Notes: a model not told the origin generated them from the letters alone. Numbered from the stretch's first letter, positions 1 to 11,216 are shown. The stretch: 64,000 nt of DNA from Cricetomys ansorgei (GCA_026225945.1 JAMJFZ010003624.1:9955001-10019000), one strand, 5' to 3'. Translations and numbers: made by a program.

Positions 1-100
1 ATGAAACAGTCAGCCTAAGGCAAACTCCTAAGAGGAAGCAAGAGAAATGGATGCAAGGCCTTCACGATCCTCTCTTCCTCCTTTTCCTTCCGTGCCGACT

Positions 101-463
101 TGTGCTAGGTAGTTTCCTGTCAGCTTGACACAAGCTAGAGCAATTTGGAAAGAGGGACTCTCAATTAAGAGGAACGCCTCTGTTGCATTGACCCATGGTA
201 CATTTTCTTAATTAGTGATGAGTGTGGGAGGGCCTAACTCACTGTGGGTGGTGCCACCCTTGGGACACTGGTCCTGGATGCTATAAGAAAGCAGACAGGA
301 CAAGCGAGTAACCTCCATGGCCTCTGCTTCTGTTCTTGCTTCCGGGTTTCTACCCTAGCTTCCCTCCGTGATGGATTACAGACTGTACGGTGAAATAAAC
401 CCTTTCCTCCCCGAGTTGCCTATGGCCATGGTGTTTATCGCAGGAATAAGAACTCCAAGACAC
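101..463 (+). mobile_element. MT/MaLR-like solo LTR (family A, copy 1)
   Basis: The element starts TGTGCTAGG and ends AAGACA, has an AATAAA near its 3' end, and shares its text (CTTGACACAAGCTAG and GAGGGCC...ACTGTGGGTGG) with the copies at 36592, 39738, 58210, 59990 and 62045. TG...CA ends and the poly(A) signal fit a solo LTR. The MT/MaLR name is from memory. Confidence 0.7.
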
Positions 464-1690
464 TCCCTAAGAGACAAACCCAGTGGGAAGCCAGGGGTCA
501 CAAGAGTCCACACGGATCCTTCTCTTGAGTCAGAGGGGTGACGAAGAGTGGGTTCTTCAGAGAGAAGCTACCTGGAAAGCAGAGAGCTCCAAAGCAAAAG
601 TGAGGAAAAGATGCACCAGGCATCTTCAGTCTAGAGGCCAGGAGACCTTGGATGATGAAACAATCACACGTTCTTTTAAGGCTTCCTGGTGGAAAGGATT
701 GCCCTTTTGTGCATTGTACAGTAGGAGGCCTTAGACTTCATCACAGTAAGCGTGATGTGATCCTAGGGCTTGTGCCTCTGGGCCTGAGAAAGAGGTCAGG
801 GTGCGAGCTGGGCAAATAATCACCTGGAGATGGTTTCCTGCATCAGAAGGACGGCTAGACTCTACAATATTTGAATCTGCTTTCGTACAGAGAATCTAAG
901 ATTAATTCTTCCCTTAATAAAAATAACCGTTGATAGCCATCACAGCCCAGGAGAGAAAATTAAATCTGGCTTATGATACGTGAAATCCAATAAGAATACA
1001 AAGATATTTGTCACTGCTTTAACATTCCCTTTCTCTCCTTGTCCTCTTTCATTTTCAGAAATGAATTCATATGGAGCAAATCTATAAAGGGCGCCATAGC
1101 AGCGCAGACACCACAGGAAAGGCGGCAGCTCGACTGCGTGGCTCGCCAAGGAGAGACAGGTGTGAAAACTCGTTACAACTGCGAATTCTCACACAGCTCC
1201 ATTTCTCCTCTCCTCGAAACTTCCTAATGGAAAAAGTTGAATTCATTTTGGCGTCACTCCCCAACACGTCCATCACATAAAGAGATGAATTAGAGAGACT
1301 TCTCTTCCCTCCCGCCCACCGCCCCCCGCATTTATTTTAATCTAAATTTGCTGGGATCCCTTGGGATTTATTGTATGGTTTCTCAAAAGATTAAATCTTG
1401 GAAAGCCAATTCTAAAACTCACGGGCATGTCTCTACGTGGACAGGTGAGTTGAGAGGGAAGGCAATGTGATTCAACACCTGTTCACAGCTGGAGACGATG
1501 CACTCAAAATGTTGCCGAAAAATAAATACTATAATAAGCCACTACTTTCTTCTGTATTTCAAGATAGCATTGCAGACATTTGTGTTAGTTTTCTATTAAT
1601 GAAGTTGAAAAACGGTGAATTTGTAATTCTGTTAGCTTTTATCAGCGCTGTATTTTTATTTCTCTAATACAATAGGCTGAAAATTCCTTT
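464..1690. other. Non-repetitive intergenic stretch, nothing recognised
   Basis: No SINE, LTR or coding exon was recognised. 1467-1680 is AT-rich and SINE-free, and might be an old conserved non-coding block, but that cannot be judged without alignment. Confidence 0.5.
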
Positions 1691-2140
1691 GAGGGCTGAA
1701 AGATGGCTCAGCAGTTAAGAACACAGACTGTTCTTCCAGAGGACCCAGGTTCAATTCCCAATACCCACATGGTGGCTCACAACCACCTATAACAGTGGTT
1801 CTCAACCCTCCTAATGCTGTGACCCTTTAATACAGTTCCTCGTGGTGTGGTGACCCCTAATCGCAAAATTATTTTTGTTGCTACTTCATACTGTAATTTT
1901 GCTACTTTTGTGAATCGTAATGTAAATATCTGATATAAGAGGTCTTAGGCGACCTCTGTGAAAGAGCCATTCAACCCTCAGAGGAGTCATGGCCCACAGG
2001 TTGAGAATTGCTAACCTATTGCTCGAGTCCCAGGAGATCTGATGTCTTCTTCTGGCCTCTGAAGACATCGCACACATGGTACACTGACATACATGCAGTT
2101 AGCATACATGTATACATAAAAAATAAATTTAAAAAAATTC
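1691..2140 (+). mobile_element. B3/B2-type SINE split by a hAT element
   Basis: The tRNA-like head (GATGGCTCAGCAGTTAAGA, TTCAATTCCC) runs to 1792. The 3' body (GGAGATCTGATG, TCTGGCCTC, ACATACATGCAG, A-rich tail) resumes after 2013. The gap between them is the hAT copy listed separately. Confidence 0.85.
1793..2013 (+). mobile_element. URR1-like hAT-Charlie nonautonomous element
   Basis: The terminal inverted repeats are CAGTGGTTCTCAACC and GGTTGAGAATTGCTA. The 8-bp flanks ACCTATAA (1785-1792) and ACCTATTG (2014-2021) match at six positions and form a target-site duplication inside a B3 SINE. Length is 221 bp, with no coding capacity. Confidence 0.85.
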
Positions 2141-2177
2141 TTTCAAGAAAGAGAAAACCTTTTTCTTTAATCACAAA

Positions 2178-2501
2178 ATTCAGGGACTTGGGAGAGTGCT
2201 TAGTAGGTAAGAACATTTGCTAGGAAAACAGGAGGACCCGAGTTTGAATCCTTAGCACCCACATAACATTCAGGCATGCCTGCGAGTACCTGTAACCCCA
2301 GCATTCTGGGATGGAGACAGACGAATCTCAGGAACTTCCTGGCTCACCAAAATGGCAACCTTCAGGTTCAATAAACTGCTGACTTAAGGCAATAGGGCAG
2401 AGAGAGGTAGAGGAGAGGGAGGGAGGGAGAGAGGGAAAGAGAGAGCGAGTAAGACACATGATGTCCTCCTCTGGGTGCCATGCATACATGTACACATATA
2501 T
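2178..2501 (+). mobile_element. Composite tRNA-headed rodent SINE
   Basis: A tRNA-like head (GAGTGCTTAGTAGGTAAGA, GAGTTTGAATCC) is followed by a B1-like middle (TGTAACCCCAGCATTCTGGG) and a purine-rich tail that runs into the CA repeat. Confidence 0.65.
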
Positions 2502-2505
2502 GTCA

Positions 2506-2543
<38 letters not shown>

Positions 2544-2593
2544 TCACACACACATACATACATACATACACACACACATACATACACACACAT

Positions 2594-2634
<41 letters not shown>

Positions 2635-2990
2635 TACACACATACATATATACACACACACATACACACACACATACATACACACACACATGTCATCACA
2701 CACGCACACACATACACACATATGTCATCACACACACATACATACATACACACACATACATACACACACACACACATACACACACGTCATCACACATACA
2801 CACACACATACACACATACACATCATCACACATACACACACACACATACACACACACATGTCATCACACACACACACATACACACACGTCATCACACATA
2901 CACACACACATACATACACACACACACGTCATCACACACACACGCACATACACACACACACAGGTCATCACACACATACACACACAGTCA
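2502..2990. repeat. Compound (CA)n / TCATCACACA minisatellite
   Basis: About 490 bp of CA and CATA repeats are punctuated by ten TCATCACACA blocks, beginning near 2502, 2541, 2692, 2724, 2787, 2821, 2860, 2888, 2928 and 2964. The long HTHTHT/VCVCVC reading frames here are products of the repeat, not genes. Confidence 0.95.
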
Positions 2991-4035
2991 TTACATTTAG
3001 CAAATCACAAGAATGAGAGTGATGTACTGAACACGTCTACCATACGAGGGTCTTCGCACACATTTTAACTTGTTAGCAAACCCTTTTTTTACACAGATGA
3101 ATACCGATGCTTAAAGAATGTTTTATTGCTTTTCCAAGGTCTCGTGACGAGTAAGATTTTAGGACTCAATTCCAAGTCTTGCTTTTGTTGCTACCTCCAG
3201 TTCTCATCCTTGTGATACCACACCTAATATCACAGTACGGCAGGGACTAATTTTTTTTCCTACCAGATCCCTGTTCCCTCCTTCCTTACTGTAACAGAGC
3301 TATGGATTTTAGCTAGGTCCACTGCATAGCTTTGCAGCTTCTCTTGCAGCTAGGGATGAGCACATGACTAGGAAGTGACTAACACATAATTTGAGGTGGA
3401 AGTGTTGGTGGAATTCCCCTCTACCAACACCCTGCCCCCTTCCTTTCCAGAACATAGACGTGATACTGCATCTCTACCAGCCATTTCGGACAACAGATGG
3501 CCTTGATCCCACACTGGAGGTAGAAGAGCACATTCTGATGAGACATCACATCAGACACCATGCTAAATTCTGGCTTTCCCATTACAGAACTTCTTTTACA
3601 TACATATGAAACAAACTACCATCTCTTTGAGCCCTCTGTTGGATACAGTGCTTTATGCTCAATATCGTTTGTGTAATTCAAATTGATCCCTGCTCCCTGA
3701 CACTCTAAAGCTTCTCTGATGTTTATTATATAACATTTAGCTAGATCAGATGGGGTTCCACAGTCCAGTATGGTACTTGCCATGTGCTGCTGAGTTCTGG
3801 CAGAGTTTGCATTTATCAAAATGTCTCCTTGTCTTCTTTGATGAGCTACACAGTAGCAATCGGCTCCGCACACACATAATAAATAAACATAATTTAAAAA
3901 TTTTCAAGCTTCTAAGTATAGACAAAGTTTAAACACACTACATACATGGACCATATAATCTTTTTCAAAGGCTGTTTCTCTGAGTCATAAAGGTTGTTAT
4001 GGTTTCCCCAGCTTGGGTTCCCACATGTGTGTGCT
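2991..4035. other. Intergenic stretch, mostly unassigned
   Basis: No gene was found. The part around 3285-3400 (TTGCAGCTAGGG, CACATGACTAGGAAGTGAC) resembles an ancient mammalian interspersed repeat that I cannot name. Confidence 0.4.
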
Positions 4036-4413
4036 TGTCTTAGTTACTTTTCTATCGTCGTGATGAGATACCATGACCAAGACAATTAATAGAAGAAAGT
4101 ATTTATGGGATGTTTACAGTTCAAAGGATAGGAGTCCATAACCATCATGGTCGGGAGCACGGCGGCAGGCAGGCAGGCAGGCATGGCTCTGGAGCAGTAG
4201 CTGAGTGCTTACATCTGCTCCACAACGTGAGGAGGCAGAAGGAGAGAGACTGGGCCGGAAGTGGGTTTTTGAACACTCAAAGCCCACCCCCAGTGACACG
4301 ACTCCTAAAATCAGACCACACCTCCTAATCCTTTCAACAGTTCTGCCAACTGGGGGCCAAGTGTTCAAACATATGAGCCTGATGGGAGAGGGATTCTTGT
4401 TAAAACTACCACA
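4036..4413. mobile_element. Rodent LTR-like dispersed repeat
   Basis: The element begins TGTCTTAGTTAC and ends AAAACTACCACA. Its text (CCATGACCAAG, TCATGGTCGGGAGCA, AAGCCCACCCCCAGTGACAC, CATATGAGCCT) I recognise as a common rodent dispersed repeat. Family name and orientation are uncertain. Confidence 0.55.
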
Positions 4414-4568
4414 AAACTCCTGCAGCTCCAGACTCAGATTAAGAGAAAGCTTCTAGATTTTTACAAACAGCCAGCAGTAAAATGCTTTGGAAACATTCTA
4501 TTTTCAAATACTACATATTATATACACATATGCCACATAGTTTCTGTCATCTGGAATAATACTAAAAA

Positions 4569-4610
4569 ACACACACGCACACACACATACATTTTTTTTT
4601 TTTTTTTTTG
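4569..4610. repeat. (CA)n followed by a T run
   Basis: A short CACACACGCACAC run ends in ACATACA and then 18 T. It is a simple repeat, possibly the tail of a degraded minus-strand retroelement. Confidence 0.7.
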
Positions 4611-5004
4611 GTAAGACATTATGAACATTGGCTTCAGTAAGATCAGCTGATGTGAACCAATGAGGTTTGAAGCCTGAAAGGCCACGTTATGGAAAAGTTC
4701 CTGCTGGTGGCTAAATGGTGGCTTGACAGTGTTGAGGTCAGGGGTGGTCAGAACCAAAAAGTACGCCTTCAGGTCTTCACTTGAACGTCCCCGTATTTAA
4801 TGTTTCCTCACTGAAAAAGGTTCCTGTGCAGTTTTCCTCAATTTTCAATCGAAGTCATGCATTTTAAAGAAGAATAATTAGTTAATGGAGTTCTCTCATT
4901 GAAGAGATTCAGGAAATAATGTAACTGGCATGAAACACATCAGGTATTAGCTGCTGATTTATTGTTTAAATGTCTTATTGGCATCTGTTTGTTTGCATTA
5001 CACA

Positions 5005-5076
5005 GTGCTGGGGATCGAACACGGGGTCTTGGGAACGTTAAGCAAGTGAGCTACCCACGAGCTATATCCCCAATCC
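5005..5076 (-). mobile_element. ID-type SINE
   Basis: Antisense ID/B4 text: GTGCTGGGGATCGAACACGGG, AAGCAAGTGAGCTACCCACGAGCTATATCCCC, the complement of a tRNA-Ala-like head. Confidence 0.75.
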
Positions 5077-5094
5077 CATTATATATTAATTATA

Positions 5095-5742
5095 CAAAAT
5101 AATGGATTTTACTAGGACATTTTTATATCTGTATACAACGTATAATGCTTTGATCATATTTTACCCTGTCACCTTTTTCTGTCCCCATTCTGCTATCAGA
5201 CAGCTTACAAATTAAGCCCCTTTCTACTTTCAGTATTTTACTATCTAGAGAAAACGTTAAAAAATTGTGGTTCTGACTTATTTCACTGAACTCTGTTTTA
5301 TGAGGATCTCTAGTTTTATCCATCTTCCAGCAAAAGAATATTGTCATTCTTTTTATGGCTGACTGATGTATTTTGTGTGTGTACCTGTTCGTGTGTGTGT
5401 GTAAGTGTGTGCATGTGTGCACCTGTTCGTGTGTGTGTGTGTGTGTGTGTGTGCATGTGTGCACCTGTTCGTGTGTGTGTGTGTGTGTGTGCATGTGTGC
5501 ACCTGTTCGTGTGTGTGTGTGTGTGGTGCATGTGTGCACCTGTTCGTGTGTGTGTGTGTGTGTGTGTGCCATAGTTTGTTTCTCTAGCAATCTGTTGACT
5601 GATACTTGGTGGGCTGACTTTACAACTTGACTGTTATGAATGATGTTTCAATAAACACGGGAGTGCAGGCAGGTCTCAGGTGTGCTTTCTGGGATTCCTT
5701 TTGGGTATATACCCAGGATCGTACTAACTACTGCTTTAAAAA
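5095..5742 (-). mobile_element. L1 3' fragment with internal GT minisatellite
   Basis: In antisense it reads as L1 3' sequence: TTTTACTAGGACAT, TTTTTATGGCTGACTGATGT, then after the GT array CAATAAACACGGGAGTGCAGG and TTTGGGTATATACCCAGG. It is 5'-truncated and decayed, with no open ORF2. Confidence 0.75.
5376..5571. repeat. GT minisatellite with CACCTGTTCG units
   Basis: Five units of roughly 37-43 bp, each ending CCTGTTCG followed by (GT)n and GCATGTGTG, with CCTGTTC at about 5384, 5420, 5463, 5500 and 5538. It sits where an L1 3' end would have its TATTCCATTGTG-type text, so the repeat probably grew inside the L1. Confidence 0.9.
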
Positions 5743-5942
5743 AACAAAACAAAAAACAACAACAACAACAAACATTTTACTTTACTAGACCAAAGTTTTT
5801 AAACTTTAGTGTACATAAAATACCTGGGCGCTTAACAGCTTGCGGGGTCTCAGCTGAAGATCCCGACTTTATTCAGTTGGCCTTCCTGCAAGAACCCCAA
5901 GACATAGTATCATCGGTGCTCCACATTCCGAAGCCTTTTAGA

Positions 5943-6103
5943 AATGATAGAAGGAGGAGGGGAAGGGGAAGGGAGGGGGAGGGAAGAGGAAGGGGAGGGG
6001 GAGGGAAAGGAAGGGGAGGAGGAGGAGGAAGGGGAGGGGGAGGAAGAGGAGGAGGAGGAGGAGGAGCAGGAGGAGGAGGAGGAGGAGGAGGAGGAGGAGG
6101 AAG
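5943..6103. repeat. (GGA)n/(GGGGAA)n polypurine tract
   Basis: About 160 bp of almost pure A/G on the + strand, first GGGAAGGGG-type and then (GGA)n. It is broken mainly by a T in GATAG at the start and a C in GAGCAGG. Long mirror-like purine tracts can form triplex DNA in vitro (general knowledge). Confidence 0.93.
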
Positions 6104-8140
6104 TCAGCTTAAGGTCTTGTAACAGAATGAACCGCTGGTGCTCAAGATGTAAAGATAATGGCAGTAGTCCACCCTAGAGGGACCATCTTGGGGCTTCCAA
6201 ATGAGTGTGGTATGGCTAGCCTCAGACATAGCAGCTCAGACCAGACTGTCTGTCTAGGGGAGAGGAGCATGCGCAGTGCTGTTATCCCCCACTCCTCTGC
6301 CCTGTTGAACTTCTCCCTTCCGGGCTAAGCCTCGAACGTATTCTGTAATTGTGGATTCTGGGTCAAATGGGCTTCTGAGAAAAGTAAGAGCCTTTCTGAG
6401 TGCTCCCCCTGCTGTACAACAGGCAGGAGAGACATACAAGCCGGTTCCTGTCCGGCTCCAGGTCTTTGCTGCTCATCCCAACCCGCTCTTTTTCTAAAGG
6501 CTTGGGTTCCTAGCTCTCCGTAAACTCTTGACTGGTCCTGGATTCTTCCCTTTCAGAAGCACACGCCGCTGGGGTAGAGACCAGAGAGCACTGGAGATCT
6601 CCCCATAACAGCGGTGAGGGTTGCACAACCTTAGGAACATACTAGAAACACTCGATTGTGCACTTTAGAGGGGTGGCTTTTGTTCGCGTGTGAGCATAGA
6701 ATAAGATCCCGGAAATGAGATTACTGGGTCAGAGGTCATATGGACTTCCCATCTGTAATTGTGCTAGGTTTTGTCCAGTCCTTCCCAGATTATGTTCCGA
6801 TTTTCACTCCTGACTCACAGTTGTGAGAGGGCGTCTTCTTCACAGCCTTTTCCATTTTTTAGAATTCTATCAAACTGATGAGTAGAATTAGGCTGTAGTT
6901 TTAATTTGCTGCTCTCATGAGGGAAATTAAGGTTTATTATTTTTCTTTTCCTATTTTCTATTAAAAACAACAACAACAACTAATCACAACCAAACGCTGC
7001 TTGGTAGCTGCCATGTTCTGCTATGTAGGGATCCATAATTCCTAGGCCAGGAAGGAATCTGCTCTGTTTTTAGCCCTCTCAATCAACCCCGATTTCGGTT
7101 CTACCCTCCAGTTTAGTGTATAATTATTCAAATTAGCGATGAATCTCGTTGGCAACAAATTGAACCTCTGCAGAAAATGAACCGAGAGCCATAAAAAGAA
7201 AATAGAAGCTGAATTTTTAGCCTTTGAATCAATTCGGGCTTTTGAAAAACCAAACAAAAGGCCAGCGCCTCTCCAAATTACTAATTTACACAACAATCTC
7301 CTAGCATCTGATCTTTTTCCAGAGTTAAGTTAATGGCTTGTAGCTCTTTTCTTCTAGCACGAAATAGACCATCTGAACTGGATTCATTCTTTAAATACAT
7401 TCATTTGGGCAGCTCCTTCCGTCACTGAAGATTAATCCTCCATCTGCATAATAACTTGAATGACAAACACGCCCATTTTTTTCTGGGTAGAAAACCAGAT
7501 TCTGATGAGAGTTTCCAGGCTGAGATCAATTGCCAGGCTGCCTGCCAATAACGTATGGCTAGCAGTTTCCAGTAGCAAAACTCTCGGCTCTATAAGTTTA
7601 AGAGTAAGCAGTTGAAATCCAATCTCTGACGTACTGCCAATGAAATTCATTTCCGAGAAGATACGTGACTTCACAGTTGAGCTGCGTTTCATACCTATGC
7701 TCTTCTAGGGCCTTATCTCCGCCTAGATCTGAGGTTTTCTATCTCTGAGTCTTAGGGAGGTTATTCAAGACCGTAGAAACCACAAAATCCAGAACTAGAA
7801 TTGTATTGAGAGCCACATTTCTGAAGCATGACCATTTGCCAGACTCTGTTCTAAGAACATTAAGAACGCCATCTCATTATTTTTCCCAGCAGCCTGTGGG
7901 GTGTGGTTTATAATTAGTCCTTTTGAACACATGAAGAAAGCAAAACTTCAGAGGTCAAACACCTTGCCCGAGGATGTCCAGCTGATGACAGGATTCTAAC
8001 CCCGTATGTCTGAATATATTGACTGTACTCATAATACTACCCCAGGTGAAACTTCTGGGGCAATCTGATCCCAAATCTATGTGATTATTATTCATTGATT
8101 GAATTTCTGTGATCTTGGAATTCAACATAAAGGCTTCAAG
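6104..8140. other. Intergenic; possible old L1 piece, otherwise unassigned
   Basis: 6670-6960 resembles an old antisense L1 (AAATGAGATTACTGGGTCAGAGGTCATATGG). An (AAC)n run lies at 6966-6980. 7040-7700 is free of young repeats and holds several ATTA/TAAT-containing sites, but no exon. Confidence 0.4.
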
Positions 8141-8352
8141 GGGCTGGAGTGATGGCTCAGTGGTTAAGAACTCTGGCTGTTCTTCCTGAGGAGCAAGGCT
8201 TCATCCCAGCACCCACGTGATGGCTCACAACCATCTGTAAGTCCAGTCCCAGAAGATCTGAAACCCTCTTCTGGCTTCCATGGGCAGTTCATAAAAATGG
8301 TGTATAGACATACATGTAGGTAAAATACTCATACACATAAAATAAGTCTTAA
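8141..8352 (+). mobile_element. B3 SINE
   Basis: Head GGGGCTGGAGTGATGGCTCAG, body TCTGGCTTCCATGGGCA and tail ACATACATGTAGG...CACATAAAATAAG. Confidence 0.9.
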
Positions 8353-8354
8353 AG

Positions 8355-8490
8355 TGGCTGGAGAGATGGCTCCGTGGTTAAGAGCACTGGCTGTTCTTCC
8401 AGAGAACCAGGGTTCAGTTCCTAGCACCCATATGGCAGCTCACAATTGTCTGTAACTCCAGTTCTAAGGGATCTGACACCCTCACCAGTG
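8355..8490 (+). mobile_element. B2/B3 SINE, 3' truncated
   Basis: It directly follows the previous B3 in the same orientation (GGCTGGAGAGATGGCTCCG ... GGGATCTGACACCCTC). The 3' end is replaced by a TTTATT-rich stretch. Confidence 0.88.
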
Positions 8491-8742
8491 AAGGTTTTAT
8501 TACTTTATTTATTATTTATTTACTTTACTTTATCTTATTGATTATTAAAAAATAATTTAAAAAATGTTTTAAAATTTTAAAAAGGCTTAAAGCATGCCAG
8601 ACCAATGTTCTACCACTGAGTTTGACCACAACTCCCAGCATCCATTTTCAGAAATAGCGAGCATCTTTTCTTGGTACAATACTAAAACCTTGCACAAATT
8701 CTTTTTTTTTTTTTTAACAAGTATATCTCTTTTTTTAAAAAA

Positions 8743-8895
8743 AGATTTATTTATGTATGAGTGCTCTTTCTGCATGTACACCCGAACACCAGAAGAGGGC
8801 ATCAGAGCCCATTACAGATGGTTGCTGGGAATTGAACTCAGGACCTCTGGAAGAGCGGCCAGTGCTCTTAACTGCTAAGCTATCTCTCCAGCCCC
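8743..8895 (-). mobile_element. B2/B3 SINE
   Basis: Antisense copy: AAGATTTATTTATG tail, TGGGAATTGAACTCAGGACC, CTTAACTGCTAAGC, TATCTCTCCAGCCCC head. Confidence 0.92.
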
Positions 8896-9060
8896 ACACA
8901 AACTCTTAAATGATTAAGAATCAATCCAATCTGGCTAAGTTCAGAAAAATTCCAATACAATTCTTTTATTAATAATATTTTAGTAGATGTTTTATGCAAA
9001 ATGTAGAACCTTTTTATTTATTTGTTTGTTTATTGTTTTAGTTTGTCTGTTTGTTTGTTT

Positions 9061-9198
9061 TTTGAAACAGGGTTTCTCTGTTGTAACTCTGGCTGTCCTG
9101 GAACTCACTCTGTAGACCAGGCTAACCTGGAACTCACAGAGATCTGCCGGACTCTGCCTCCCAAGAGCTGGGATTAAAGGCGTGTGCCATACCCACCC
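9061..9198 (-). mobile_element. B1 SINE
   Basis: Antisense B1 (CAGGGTTTCTCTGTTGTAAC ... GGGATTAAAGGCGTGTGCC) with a TTTG-rich tail on its left. Confidence 0.93.
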
Positions 9199-9264
9199 CT
9201 TGACACCCAACCCTACCCTGTCCACCCCTGCTAGAACCTTTTTATACTAAGACATTATTCGTTG

Positions 9265-9700
9265 CAAGGCTGAGGGAACAGCTCATTGAGTAAGTAAAGT
9301 GTTTGCCTTGAAGTTCAAGGATTGAGCTAGATTCCATGTTTAAAAAGAAGAAGAAGAAGAAGGAGAAGGAGAAGAAGAGAGGAGGAGAAGAGAAGAGGAA
9401 GAGGAAGAGGAAGAGGAAGAGGAAGAGGAAGAGGAAGAAGAAGAAGAAAAGAAAAGTCGGGCGCGGTGGCGATGGAGCATCTGTAATCCTAGTACTGTGG
9501 AGGTAGAGGTAAGCGAATCCCTGGGGCTCAGTTGCCAGCCAGTCTGCCCTACTTGTTGAATTCCAGGCCAGTGAGAGACCTTTTCTCAAAAAACACTGTG
9601 GCCAGCTTCCTAAAGAATGACAGAGAAGGTTGATGTCTGCCTTCTACCTATGTGGGTATGCACATGTGTCTGCACATACATGAACACACAGAATTATTCC
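9265..9700 (+). mobile_element. Composite SINE interrupted by a purine microsatellite
   Basis: The tRNA-like head (GGGAACAGCTCATTGAGTAAG) ends at an A-rich linker that has become a GAA/GGAAGA array. The B1-like half (GGGCGCGGTGGCG, TGTAATCCTAGTACTGTGG) and a tail (GGCCAGTGAGAGACC, ATGCACATGTGTCTG) follow. Confidence 0.7.
9342..9460. repeat. (GAA)n/(GGAAGA)n polypurine array
   Basis: About 115 bp of pure A/G sits at the junction of the two halves of the composite SINE, probably expanded from its linker A-run. Confidence 0.9.
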
Positions 9701-10439
9701 TTGTTTATCTGAATTTCCAATATAGTGGAATGTCTTGTGTTTTATCTGGAAATTCTACCTCCGTTAAAAGGAAGAGATCGGTTGTGTGTCTTGAAGGCAT
9801 TTCTACTTTGACTTTGTCCTTTTCTGTATCATTTGAATCATTTCCAACTGCCAACATTCTTGAAACCTCTCCCTAGACCTACCAAGAATTTAACATATGC
9901 CCACGGTCAGACTGGCCTTTGCCAAGTATAATAGGATTATCAATATTTACTGAATTTATTCTAGAAAGAGTGATTATGTGTAAAGGTTGGATTATATTTA
10001 TTATAATAAGTGTCAAAAACTAACAATCATTTTACACAAAGCACTATTATAAGAGCTCTATATTAGTTAACTGGCCCAATTAGCCCAACAGCCCTTGGAG
10101 GGATGTACATCTGTTTTATACAGGACAAAACGTAAACAAGCAAGATTAAATGTTTGGCGTTACACTGTTTGATATGGTAGCCACCAACAGAATGTGATAT
10201 TTCAATTAAAATGAGAAAAAAAGTTCAGTTCCACAATTACAAGCCATATTTCAAGTTCTCAATACCTACATGTGATTGTGGCTACCATATTGTACATGGC
10301 ATATAACATGTTCCCTTCGTTGCTGATAGGACCAGCTTCAAGAGTGTGTGACCTGTACATTAACACGATACCCTAAGTTTAAAAGAGTCTGTGTTTGGTT
10401 TAATATCTTTCTGTCACTGTCTTGAAAGTCATAATAATT
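9701..10439. other. Intergenic, nothing recognised
   Basis: AT-rich sequence without a recognisable gene or young repeat. Confidence 0.45.
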
Positions 10440-10648
10440 TGGGGTTTGGGGGTATCACTCTGTCAGTAGGGTGCTTGCCCGGCACGCACAAATCCCTGGG
10501 TTCAACCACCAGCACTCCATAAACTGAGTGCGGCGGTGAACTTGAGGATAGAAGCAGGTGGATTAACAGTTCAAGATTATCCTCAGCTATGTAGCAAGTT
10601 CAAGGCCAGCTAGGAGACTTTGCATCAAAAACAAAACAAAACAAAGTC
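10440..10648 (+). mobile_element. B4 (ID + B1 fusion) SINE
   Basis: ID-like head (GTCAGTAGGGTGCTTGCCC, CCTGGGTTCAACCACCAGC) followed by a diverged B1 half (AGTTCAAGGCCAGC) and an AAAACAAAAC tail. Confidence 0.8.
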
Positions 10649-11048
10649 TTACTAACTTTTGGACAATGAGCCTCGTACTTCCATTTTGCACGGGACTCTT
10701 AAGTTAATGCAGTAGGTCATCAGGGCAGAAAAAAAATTACAGGACAACAGTGCTGTGTAAAGAAGACATCATTATAGAGCTTATGGAAGAGGGAGAGTTA
10801 ACTACTCCGTGTTGATAAGGGCTAGCTCCTTCTTTGTGGAGTGGTAATATTTTTAGCTTCTCCACCCTTCAAAAGACAAAAACAAATTTTTACCCCAAGA
10901 TTCATTTGCAATTTTGAGCTTCCTTGAGGATGCCCAGGAGGTAACCATCGGCTACTACTGTCCCACCCCATTATCATACTGCCCTGGGACTGGCCCTGGA
11001 GGACTGACTACCTCTGCAAAGTCACTCTTAAAAAAGCAAAGACAGCCA

Positions 11049-11216
11049 GTTGGCGATGGTGGCAACAGCAGCGAACACCTTTAATTCTAGTGTTCGGGAG
11101 GCAGAGGCAGGCAGATCTCTGTGAGTTCGAGGCCAGCCTGGTCTACAGAGTGAGTTCCAGGACAGCCAGAGTTACAACAGAGGAACCCTGTCTCGAAAAA
11201 CAAAACAAAACAAAAA
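11049..11216 (+). mobile_element. B1 SINE
   Basis: ACACCTTTAATTCTAG, GGGAGGCAGAGGCAGG and GAGTTACAACAGAGG, with an (AAAAC)n tail. Confidence 0.93.

Noticed and set aside
2502..2990. CRISPR-like array
   Set aside because: Spacers are themselves CA repeats, there are no cas genes, and the context is a mammalian genome.
2458..3068. Long HTHTHT/VCVCVC frames
   Set aside because: Direct translation of the CA/TG repeat on both strands.
5682..6122. 146-codon frame ending in poly-Gly/Arg
   Set aside because: Produced by the polypurine tract.
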